Notes under the pieces: model-generated
What the model saw: only the letters and a program-made list of their open reading frames with translations
What the model was told of the DNA's origin: nothing
Databases searched by the model: none
Program-made: the position numbers and the translations under genes
Assembly: GCA_051006515.1 (NCBI GenBank)
Contig: JBPCTD010000050.1
Span: 1 to 8,696, forward strand
Reading direction: 5' to 3'
Length of the DNA: 8,696 nucleotides
Origin: ZLKRG08 sp051006515
GTDB lineage: Bacteria > Actinomycetota > Actinomycetes > Nanopelagicales > Nanopelagicaceae
Part shown: positions 1 to 5,687 of the stretch, in pieces
Numbering within the stretch: the stretch's first letter is position 1
How the letters are laid out: every line of letters begins with the position of its first letter

Positions 1-81
1 TGTATAGGTAAGGTACTTGCCGGTAATGGAGTTAGACTTATCCATGTAGCAACCCCGCAACCCGGCTGGCAACATTTCTAA
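1..81 (+). CDS. thiL: C-terminus of thiamine-monophosphate kinase (ThiL-like), partial
   Basis: The first reading frame is open from the left edge to a TAA at 79-81 and gives 26 residues: CIGKVLAGNGVRL, then IHVATPQPGWQHF. This resembles the end of ThiL, which has a C-I-G-x-V/M stretch, a short beta segment with a glycine and valine, and a terminal G-[WY]-x-H-F; the E. coli protein, as I recall it, has CIGQM and GYDHF at the same places. ThiL phosphorylates thiamine monophosphate to thiamine diphosphate in the cytoplasm. In mycobacteria thiL lies a few genes from recG, which fits this context. The stop is 32 bp before the next start on the same strand, so the two genes are probably co-transcribed. 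The other two frames close within a few codons. Only the tail is visible, so the assignment rests on this short match and on synteny. Confidence 0.6.
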   Translation, partial: CIGKVLAGNGVRLIHVATPQPGWQHF

Positions 82-113
82 GCCGTGAAGTTTTTTAGTG
101 AGAGGCAGGTGGG

Positions 114-1586
114 ATGGCAGAGCGTCTACCTGTAATCATTCAAGGTGGAATGGGAATTGCTGTCTCAAATTGGGAGTTAGCTAAAACAGTATCTTTAAAG
201 GGTCAACTTGGTGTGGTTTCGGGTACTGCAATCGACAATGTTCTGGCTCGCAGATTGCAAGATGGAGATAAATCCGGAATTTGTCGTCGCGCCATGTCGC
301 ACTTTCCAAATCAAGAGCTGGTGCAACGAGTTTTAAGTAAGTACTTCATCGAAGGCGGCAAAGAATCTAATGCGCCTTATGTCATGGTTCCAAAAATAAC
401 TTTAGAGCAGAAGCGTGATGCGCAAGAGATCTTGATTCTGGCTAACTTTGTCGAAGTTTGGTTAGCTAAAGAAGGTCACAATGGGGTAGTTGGTATTAAC
501 TTCTTGCATAAAATTCAAATGACTACTGCTGCAAGCGTTTTTGGTGCGATGCTGGCCGGTGTTGATTACATCATCATGGGCGCGGGAATTCCAAGGGAGC
601 TGCCAAAATTAATCAGACAGTTGGAAAAATTGGAGATCGGTTCCGTCCCAGTTGATGTAATAGGTGGGCAGGCAGTACAAACCACAATCAATCCATTGGA
701 TTTTGTTACACCTAATTTCAAAATAAAGAAGCCAAAATTTCTGGCAATTATTTCAGTAGATGTACTTGGTACATATCTGGCAAGAGATGAAGAGACCAGA
801 CCTGATGGATTTATTATCGAACATAACTCAGCCGGTGGACATAATGCGCCACCGCGAGGTAAATATGAATTTGATGCAGATGGTGAACCTATTTATGGAC
901 CAAAAGATATAGCGGATCTTGAGAAGATGAAGAAATTAGGTTTGCCATTCTGGTTAGCTGGAACTTTTGGCAGTCCTGAAAAAGTAAAAGCGGCCTTAGA
1001 TTCAGGTGCTGCAGGTGTTCAAGTTGGCACGTTATTTGCAATCTCAAATCATTCCGGATTTAGCAGCAAAACTAGAGCTGAATTATTAGAGAAATTAAAG
1101 AGCGATACTTTAGAAGTAAAGACGGATGTCAAAGCTTCTCCGACTTCATTCCCGATAAAGATTGCAAAACTAGAAGGACATACTTCGACCGAGGACGGAT
1201 TTGCAGCAAGACCAAAACTCTGCGATTTAGGTTATTTGCGTGAACCAGTTTTAGCAGAATCAGGGCGAATCCTTTATCGCTGCCCTTCAGAACCAGATGA
1301 TCAATTTCTTAAAAAAGGTGGCGCTGTCGAAGAGATCCAAGGACGTAAATGTCTCTGCAATGGGTTGATGGCAAATATTGGATTGCCACAAACTAGGCGT
1401 GACGGATATGTTGAAGCGCCAATCGTTACCTTAGGCAGCGATATTCAAGGCGCGAAAGAGTTACTTAAAAAATATCCAGATGGATATGGTGCAGATAGCG
1501 CAGTTGATTGGTTATTAAGCGCGTGCGACCTTGCCAGCTTTGAGGCAAGAGGTGCAGACGTTTTGGCGGGAAGAGCGGCCATTTAG
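114..1586 (+). CDS. nitronate monooxygenase-like FMN-dependent TIM-barrel oxidoreductase
   Basis: A 490-residue protein of the 2-nitropropane dioxygenase / nitronate monooxygenase superfamily, which also includes FabK and PfaD enoyl reductases. The N-terminus has IIQGGMGIAVSNW (8-20) and GVVSGTAIDNVLARRLQDGD (33-52), with GINFLHKIQM (127-136), AMLAGVDYIIMGAGIPRE (145-162), the histidine-rich EHNSAGGHNAPPRG (236-249) and the phosphate-binding-type ALDSGAAGVQVGTLFAIS (294-311). The C-terminal part carries Cys370, Cys390, Cys413 and Cys415 in CDLGYL, YRCPSEP and GRKCLCNGL, a layout I associate with a long bacterial subgroup usually annotated as nitronate monooxygenase. The family uses FMN; the true substrate is not shown by the sequence. 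The ATG at 114 follows GAGG (102-105) at about 8 bp. The last roughly 20 residues are read from sequence antisense to rpmB and look like an extension past the usual end near VDWLL. It probably follows thiL in an operon. Confidence 0.8.
   Translation: MAERLPVIIQGGMGIAVSNWELAKTVSLKGQLGVVSGTAIDNVLARRLQDGDKSGICRRAMSHFPNQELVQRVLSKYFIEGGKESNAPYVMVPKITLEQKRDAQEILILANFVEVWLAKEGHNGVVGINFLHKIQMTTAASVFGAMLAGVDYIIMGAGIPRELPKLIRQLEKLEIGSVPVDVIGGQAVQTTINPLDFVTPNFKIKKPKFLAIISVDVLGTYLARDEETRPDGFIIEHNSAGGHNAPPRGKYEFDADGEPIYGPKDIADLEKMKKLGLPFWLAGTFGSPEKVKAALDSGAAGVQVGTLFAISNHSGFSSKTRAELLEKLKSDTLEVKTDVKASPTSFPIKIAKLEGHTSTEDGFAARPKLCDLGYLREPVLAESGRILYRCPSEPDDQFLKKGGAVEEIQGRKCLCNGLMANIGLPQTRRDGYVEAPIVTLGSDIQGAKELLKKYPDGYGADSAVDWLLSACDLASFEARGADVLAGRAAI
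1467..1487 (-). terminator. candidate intrinsic terminator of rpmB, inside the opposing gene
   Basis: On the minus strand, 28 bp past the rpmB stop, the sequence reads ATATCC, loop ATCT, GGATAT, then six T (plus-strand positions 1487 down to 1467). This is a 6-bp hairpin followed directly by a U-tract, as expected for Rho-independent termination. The stem has only two G-C pairs, so it is weak. It lies wholly within the convergent oxidoreductase gene, where it encodes KKYPDGYG. No other hairpin with a U-tract is visible on the minus strand just after rpmB. Confidence 0.4.
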
Positions 1587-1703
1587 CAGAACGCGTACGC
1601 GCTGAATATTTGGATTCCAGCGCCGACGAGTCTTAACTTGCGAGTGGGAAACATTGTTTCCGAAGCTTGGGCCTTTGCCGCAGATTTCGCATACTGATGC
1701 CAC
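1515..1703 (-). CDS. rpmB: 50S ribosomal protein bL28
   Basis: A 62-residue large-subunit ribosomal protein, recognised by VCEICGKGPSFGNNVSHS followed by KTRRRWNPNIQ and a C-terminal NVCTSCLKAGKVARA. Four cysteines (5, 8, 50, 53) form two CxxC pairs, so this is the zinc-binding (C+) form rather than the zinc-independent paralogue that some actinobacteria carry under Zur control. The start is the GTG at 1703-1701: it follows AAGGAG at good spacing and gives the family's usual N-terminus. An in-frame TTG at 1763 would add 20 residues (LLRNEIVRTVGIVRIVRRTA) that are encoded mostly by a 9-bp tandem repeat, match nothing in bL28 and lack an SD, so I reject it. The gene is divergent from recG and convergent with the oxidoreductase, whose coding sequence it overlaps by 72 bp (1515-1586). 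Confidence 0.95.
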   Translation of the reverse strand: MASVCEICGKGPSFGNNVSHSQVKTRRRWNPNIQRVRVLLNGRSSRQNVCTSCLKAGKVARA

Positions 1704-1923
1704 TGCAGTTCTCCTTACTATTCTGACTATTCCGACTGTTCTGACTATTTCGTTTCTTAACAAAACTTTTGCCGACCAGTACCTGGCGGGCAGGAGCGTA
1801 AGCCTACCTAAAAAGGCGCTGTGAGCGAAATCCCGTTCAAATCCAACGGACGACGAGGTCGCCGCTTCTGATAGCCACTCCCATAAGCCAATTTCACTCT
1901 TTTATGGAATTTTCCTAAGAAAA
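1704..1923. other. divergent intergenic region between rpmB and recG
   Basis: This 220-bp region must carry the promoters for rpmB (leftward) and for recG (rightward), but I see no convincing -35/-10 pair for either. It holds the 9-bp repeat next to rpmB, the near-palindrome CAAAACTTTTG (1761-1771), a CCAG-TAC-CTGG hairpin (1776-1786), a CGCT-GTG-AGCG hairpin (1817-1827), a CCGTT/AACGG hairpin with a 7-nt loop (1833-1849) and CGAC-GAG-GTCG (1851-1861). The 1771-1870 part is more GC-rich than its surroundings and could be a structured leader. The T-loop-like TTCAAATC at 1836-1843 does not sit in a foldable tRNA. A DAK2-domain (FakA-like) gene that many actinobacteria have between rpmB and recG is absent. 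Confidence 0.6.
1713..1748 (-). repeat. four-unit 9-bp tandem repeat in the rpmB leader, last unit carries the SD
   Basis: Read on the minus strand towards rpmB the units are ATAGTCAGA, ACAGTCGGA, ATAGTCAGA and ATAGTAAGG. Units 1 and 3 are identical, unit 2 differs at two positions, and unit 4 differs at two and supplies the AAGG of the rpmB Shine-Dalgarno. The array ends 9 bp before the GTG start. It looks like slippage expansion of the SD-containing segment. Confidence 0.75.
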
Positions 1924-1937
1924 TTGGCCGTGGCCAA
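1887..1937. promoter_or_regulatory. nested inverted repeats over the recG start
   Basis: Three dyads overlap here. GCCAATTT (1887-1894) pairs with AAATTGGC (1921-1928) around a 26-nt loop. Inside that loop is GGAATTTTCC (1906-1915). TTGGCC-GT-GGCCAA (1924-1937) is centred on the start region. Either of the first and third could form, but not both, since they share TTGGC. They could be an operator or a leader hairpin covering the TTG at 1924. No known regulator motif is recognised. Confidence 0.3.
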
Positions 1938-4107
1938 ATTGCATATCGACCTTGAGACTAAGTTAGTCAATGTAATTGGTGATCGCACTGCAAAGGCAAT
2001 TACGGCAGAACTTGGCCATCAAACTGTTGGTGATCTATTGCATCACTACCCAAGAAGATATGTAAAACGTGGCGAGTTAACCAACATTGCAGAACTCCGA
2101 GAAGGCGAAGAAGCTACAGTATTAGCGAAAGTGCATAGCGTTAAGAAACGTAGAGCGCAAAGTCGAAATAGCGTTATCGTTGAAGTAATCATTGAAGATA
2201 ATCAAGGCGTCAAAATGTCTCTGACATTCTTCAACCAAGCATGGCGCGAACGTGAGATGCGAATTGGTCGCCAAGGTTTATTTGCTGGCAAAATTGGCAC
2301 TTTTAAAGGCGTCCGACAATTGGCGCATCCAGAATTAGAGTGGCTTCCAGGAGATAGCGATGTAGAAGATGCGATTGAAGCATTTGCTGATCGATATATC
2401 CCTATTTACCCAGCAACTGCAAAGTTTGCTTCATGGAAGATCGCAAAAGCTATTGAGATTATTTTGGATTCTATTGAGGAAATACCAGATTTCTTACCGA
2501 GCGATATCAAAGAGCGATTTGAATTAATGGAATTAACTGAAGCGCTACAAGAAGTGCATCGCCCCAAAGAAATAAGTAGCGCTGAAAGAGCTCGTCATCG
2601 CCTAACTTTCGATGAAGCCTTTCTGCTGCAATTAACTATGCTCAAGCGAAAACAAGAACTATCAAATGTTCAAGGAATTGCCAGAAAACCAAACTCCAAT
2701 GGTGTACTTCAGAAATTTGACCATCAATTACCATTTGAATTAACACCCGGTCAGCGCGCTGTCTCAGAAGAAATTTTCAAAGATATTCAGAGCGAACATC
2801 CGATGCACAGACTGCTGCAAGGTGAAGTTGGTTCAGGTAAAACGATTGTCGCGCTAAGAGCAGGGTTAAGCGTTATTGATTCAGGTGCACAAGTGGCTAT
2901 GCTTGCACCAACTGAAGTTTTGGCAGCGCAGCATTATCAAACAATTCTCCGTCAATTAGGTGCACTTGCAACTAAGGGGGAGTTAGGCGCTCCAGATAGC
3001 GCCATCAGAGTTGAGCTTTTGACTGGATCACTCTCTGCTGCAGCTAAGCGAGAAATTTATGCAAGACTTCAATCTAATGAGATTGATCTGATAATCGGAA
3101 CTCACGCTTTATTAACTGAAACTGTAACTTTTAATGATCTTGGACTTGTTATAGTTGATGAGCAACATAGATTCGGCGTGGAACAGCGCGATACTTTGCG
3201 AGCTAAATCAAAAACTCCACCACATTTATTGGTGATGACGGCAACCCCCATTCCTCGTACTGTTGCGATTACTGTATTTGGAGATTTGGATATATCAACA
3301 TTGAGTGAATTGCCGTTAGGGCGAACTCCAATAGTTACACATTTGGTTAATTCATTGACCAAACCAAATTACATGACTCGAGTATGGGAGCGCATAAAAG
3401 AAGAGGTAAAAGAAGGTCATCAGGCATATGTAGTAGCCCCCAGAATTACTGGTTCTGATGCCAAAGAAGATGCCGATATGGATTTTCTTTTTGGAACTGA
3501 AAGTAAGTCGATGTCATCAGTAGAGGAGTTAGCGCCAGAGTTGGAAAGTGGCGCACTTAAAGGGCTAAGAATTGCAACTTTACATGGCAAATTGTCAGCA
3601 GAGGTAAAGGCAGAAACCATGAACGCTTTTGCTCAGAAGCAGATAGATGTGCTGGTTTCAACCACCGTAATTGAAGTGGGCGTTGATGTGCCAAATGCAA
3701 CGGTTATGGTGATCATGGATGCAGATAGATTCGGAATTTCACAGCTACATCAATTACGTGGACGAGTTGGTCGTGGCAGCGCTGCCGGTCTTTGTTTATT
3801 AATTACCAATGTTCCGGAGGATTCATTGGCATACGAGCGATTGACTGCTGTTGCAAATACTCTAGATGGATTTGAATTGGCGAGAATTGATTTAGATCAA
3901 CGGAGAGAGGGTGACGTGCTTGGTAAAAATCAGAGTGGTGCCCGTTCTCATCTGAAGTTGTTGCGTGTATTAAGGGATGAAGAGATTATTGGTATTGCTC
4001 GCGAAGCTGCGCTAATTAGCCTAGAACAAGGACTTAGCCCTAACCTTGAACAGGAAATAGCCAAACTTAATTTGCAGCAAGAGACAGAGTTTCTAGATAA
4101 AGGTTGA
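1930..4107 (+). CDS. recG: ATP-dependent DNA helicase RecG
   Basis: RecG is a monomeric superfamily 2 helicase that remodels stalled replication forks and branched recombination intermediates. Residues are counted from the TTG at 1924 (727 residues). The N-terminal wedge/OB region has HYPRRY (41-46) and a beta-rich segment to about 140. The helicase core shows Walker A GEVGSGKT (300-307), LAPTEVLAAQH (327-337), the DEQH box in VDEQHRFGVEQR (411-422), TATPIPRT (439-446), LHGKLS (553-558), TTVIEVGVDVP (580-590) and QLHQLRGRVGR (607-617). The C-terminal RREGDVLGKNQSG (660-672) is the RecG-specific element in its usual actinobacterial wording. Length is normal. The start is uncertain: TTG at 1924 or GTG at 1930; I prefer GTG because AAGA (1917-1920) lies about 9 bp upstream, but neither has a strong SD. 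It is the first gene of a long plus-strand run and ends 3 bp before rsmD. Confidence 0.95.
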   Translation: MAKLHIDLETKLVNVIGDRTAKAITAELGHQTVGDLLHHYPRRYVKRGELTNIAELREGEEATVLAKVHSVKKRRAQSRNSVIVEVIIEDNQGVKMSLTFFNQAWREREMRIGRQGLFAGKIGTFKGVRQLAHPELEWLPGDSDVEDAIEAFADRYIPIYPATAKFASWKIAKAIEIILDSIEEIPDFLPSDIKERFELMELTEALQEVHRPKEISSAERARHRLTFDEAFLLQLTMLKRKQELSNVQGIARKPNSNGVLQKFDHQLPFELTPGQRAVSEEIFKDIQSEHPMHRLLQGEVGSGKTIVALRAGLSVIDSGAQVAMLAPTEVLAAQHYQTILRQLGALATKGELGAPDSAIRVELLTGSLSAAAKREIYARLQSNEIDLIIGTHALLTETVTFNDLGLVIVDEQHRFGVEQRDTLRAKSKTPPHLLVMTATPIPRTVAITVFGDLDISTLSELPLGRTPIVTHLVNSLTKPNYMTRVWERIKEEVKEGHQAYVVAPRITGSDAKEDADMDFLFGTESKSMSSVEELAPELESGALKGLRIATLHGKLSAEVKAETMNAFAQKQIDVLVSTTVIEVGVDVPNATVMVIMDADRFGISQLHQLRGRVGRGSAAGLCLLITNVPEDSLAYERLTAVANTLDGFELARIDLDQRREGDVLGKNQSGARSHLKLLRVLRDEEIIGIAREAALISLEQGLSPNLEQEIAKLNLQQETEFLDKG

Positions 4108-4110
4108 TTC

Positions 4111-4680
4111 ATGCGGATTATTGCCGGTGTAGCAAAGGGCCGTACTCTCTCTGCCGTTGCTGGTGCGACGCGACCAACTTCTGATCGTGCACGCGAAGCA
4201 CTTTTCTCTTCCTTGACTTCCGAATTTGGAGAGTTTAAAAATTTAAAGTTCTTAGATTTATTTGCTGGTTCTGGCGCGGTTGGATTAGAAGCTCTTTCTC
4301 GGGGTGCAGCCGTAGTACATGCTGTCGAAAAAGATGAGGCCGCAGTTAAGACAATCCGTACCAACCAAGCAATCATTGAAAAAGCTAACCCTGATGGCAA
4401 TTTTCATTTATATGCAATGAGCGTTCAAAAATTCTTAAGTGGTGAAATTTCTAATCAACCATATGACATTATCTTTATTGACCCACCTTATGAATTTGGT
4501 GATCAAGGTATAAGTGAAATTTTGAGAGTAATTGTGGAACAGAATTTCTGTGCAGCGGGTGGTTTAATCGTCATCGAGCGCGCCACAAAATCTCAAGCTA
4601 TAAATTGGCCAGAACCGCTAAAAGCGCTGCGCAGCAAGGAGTATGGGGTAGCAACACTGCATTATGCGGAGATGGGTTAA
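4111..4680 (+). CDS. rsmD: 16S rRNA (guanine(966)-N(2))-methyltransferase RsmD
   Basis: A 189-residue SAM-dependent methyltransferase that modifies G966 (E. coli numbering) of 16S rRNA in the small subunit. The opening MRIIAGVAKGR and RPTSDRAREALFSSL (21-35) are typical of RsmD. Motif I for SAM is LDLFAGSGAVGLEALSRG (48-65), the acidic end of the next strand is AVEKDE (71-76), and the catalytic motif IV is DPPY (124-127), as expected for an exocyclic-amine N-methyltransferase. Length is normal for the family. The start ATG is 3 bp after the recG stop, with AAAGG (4099-4103) inside the recG end acting as SD at 7 bp, so translation is probably coupled. The order recG-rsmD-coaD is widely conserved in actinobacteria. 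Confidence 0.94.
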   Translation: MRIIAGVAKGRTLSAVAGATRPTSDRAREALFSSLTSEFGEFKNLKFLDLFAGSGAVGLEALSRGAAVVHAVEKDEAAVKTIRTNQAIIEKANPDGNFHLYAMSVQKFLSGEISNQPYDIIFIDPPYEFGDQGISEILRVIVEQNFCAAGGLIVIERATKSQAINWPEPLKALRSKEYGVATLHYAEMG

Positions 4681-4689
4681 TCTTTACCC

Positions 4690-5169
4690 ATGGCTCGTCG
4701 CGCAGTATGTCCAGGATCCTTTGATCCGATTACCTATGGACATCTAGATATTATCAAGAGAGCAAGTGCGCATTTTGATGAAGTCGTAGTAGCGGTGTTC
4801 ATCAACAGCACAAAACAGAGCCTCTTCTCAGTAGAAGAGCGCATCGAAATGATCAAAGAGACCACAAAAGAATTAAAGAATATCAAAGTAGATTCTTGGA
4901 GCGGTTTAACGGTTGATTACTGCAAAAAGAATCAAATTGATGTAATTACTAAAGGTCTTAGAGCGGTAACTGATTTTGATTATGAATTACAGCAGGCACA
5001 AGTAAATTTACGAGCTGGCGTAGACACTATGTTTATGGCGACAGATCCGGCACATTCCTTCTTGTCATCTTCACTAGTCAAAGAGTTAGCTAAATACAAC
5101 GGAGATATCACTTCCATGGTTCCGCCTACAGTTCAGGCGGCTTTAGCCAAGAAAGTAACAGGTAAATAA
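4690..5169 (+). CDS. coaD: phosphopantetheine adenylyltransferase (PPAT)
   Basis: CoaD transfers AMP from ATP to 4'-phosphopantetheine, giving dephospho-CoA, the penultimate step of coenzyme A synthesis; the enzyme is a cytoplasmic hexamer. The nucleotidyltransferase signature is at the N-terminus: CPGSFDPITYGHLD (7-20), with the T/HxGH element at 15-18. Lys42 fits the conserved ligand-binding lysine, KGLRAVTDFDYELQQAQVN (88-106) is the pantetheine and subunit-contact region with Arg91, and FLSSSLVKEL (124-133) is the C-terminal S-S-S motif. The 159 residues are the standard length. The ATG at 4690 is 9 bp after the rsmD stop and lacks a good SD; GGAG lies at 4668, 18 bp away, so translation may depend on coupling to rsmD. 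The TAA stop overlaps the next ATG by one base (TAATG). Confidence 0.96.
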   Translation: MARRAVCPGSFDPITYGHLDIIKRASAHFDEVVVAVFINSTKQSLFSVEERIEMIKETTKELKNIKVDSWSGLTVDYCKKNQIDVITKGLRAVTDFDYELQQAQVNLRAGVDTMFMATDPAHSFLSSSLVKELAKYNGDITSMVPPTVQAALAKKVTGK

Positions 5170-5648
5170 TGGATGCAGTAGAGAAATTAGCTTCAGCAAT
5201 CAAGATGGTTGAAGAGGCCCGCGGCGTCCCGTTATCAGCTTCATGCGTTGTACATCGCGGAGAGATACTTGGAGTTTTGGACGAAGCTAAGGCTGCTTTG
5301 CCAGAGACAATTTCTAAGGCCGAAGCGGTGCTATCAAAGCGAGATCGTGTAATTGATGAAGGTCGCTTGCAAGCCGAACAGATGGTTGCGATGGCGCGCG
5401 AAGAGGCTGCGCAATTAATCGAACAGACCGCAATCATGCAGCAAGCGCGTGATGAGGCAAAGCAGATTCTCGCGCAAGCACGACAGGAAGCGGCCGAGCA
5501 GCGTCAAGAGATTGAGGAATATATTGATTCTCGTCTTGCGACTTTAGAAGTTATCTTGAATAAGACTCAAGAAGCAATTTCTCGAGGTCGTGAACGTCTA
5601 GCTGGCAGCACCGATAAAGATGTGCTCTCACAACTTTCTGATAAGTAG
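5169..5648 (+). CDS. short SepIVA-like DivIVA-family coiled-coil protein
   Basis: A 159-residue, mostly helical protein that matches the two ends of mycobacterial SepIVA, a DivIVA-like septation and envelope-growth factor encoded just upstream of the DUF177 and rnc genes. The N-terminal signature is MVEEARGVPLSASCVVHRGE (13-32) followed by a helix to about 44. Residues 46-135 are a charged, alanine-rich coiled coil with AREEA and ARQEA heptad elements. The tail YIDSRLATLEVILNKTQEAI (118-137) and SRGRERL (138-144) resembles the SepIVA C-terminus. Mycobacterial SepIVA is roughly 240 residues, so the central coiled coil is much shorter here. There is no membrane segment or signal peptide. Automatic pipelines may call such proteins ATP synthase subunit b-like because of the coiled coil. 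The start overlaps the coaD stop (TAATG). Its role in division is inferred from family and position. Confidence 0.8.
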   Translation: MDAVEKLASAIKMVEEARGVPLSASCVVHRGEILGVLDEAKAALPETISKAEAVLSKRDRVIDEGRLQAEQMVAMAREEAAQLIEQTAIMQQARDEAKQILAQARQEAAEQRQEIEEYIDSRLATLEVILNKTQEAISRGRERLAGSTDKDVLSQLSDK

Positions 5649-5655
5649 ATATAAG
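5627..5655 (+). promoter_or_regulatory. candidate internal promoter before DUF177-rpmF
   Basis: CTCACA (5627-5632), a 17-bp spacer and TATAAG (5650-5655) give 4/6 and 5/6 matches to the sigma-70-type consensus. It overlaps the end of the SepIVA-like gene and would start RNA about 25 bp before the DUF177 ATG. Matches of this quality arise by chance in AT-rich DNA. Confidence 0.25.
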
Positions 5656-5687
5656 CATTATCTGAATAGCAGGGATTAATTTAAGAG

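Noticed and set aside
1592..1601. CGCGTACGCG perfect palindrome
   Set aside because: It falls in codons for the conserved NIQRVRV part of bL28 and there is only one copy in the window.
1646..1661. GGAAAC-ATT-GTTTCC hairpin as a terminator for the oxidoreductase gene
   Set aside because: It lies within conserved rpmB codons and has no T-tract on either strand.
1704..1763. N-terminal extension of bL28 from an in-frame TTG at 1763
   Set aside because: No SD, the added residues are encoded mostly by a 9-bp tandem repeat, and the GTG at 1703 has AAGGAG and gives the family N-terminus.
1705..1824. Plus-strand open frame ending FADQYLAGRSVSLPKKAL as a small gene or DAK2 remnant
   Set aside because: No plausible start codon or SD, part of it is the tandem repeat, and it matches no family I recognise.
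1771..1870. Possible tRNA, suggested by TTCAAATC at 1836-1843
   Set aside because: The flanking bases do not form a T-arm in the right register and no acceptor, D or anticodon arms could be built on either strand.
3948..4400. 150-residue open frame on the minus strand across the recG-rsmD junction
   Set aside because: It is antisense to two conserved genes, rich in Ser/Ala/Arg as expected for a shadow frame, and has no recognisable domain.
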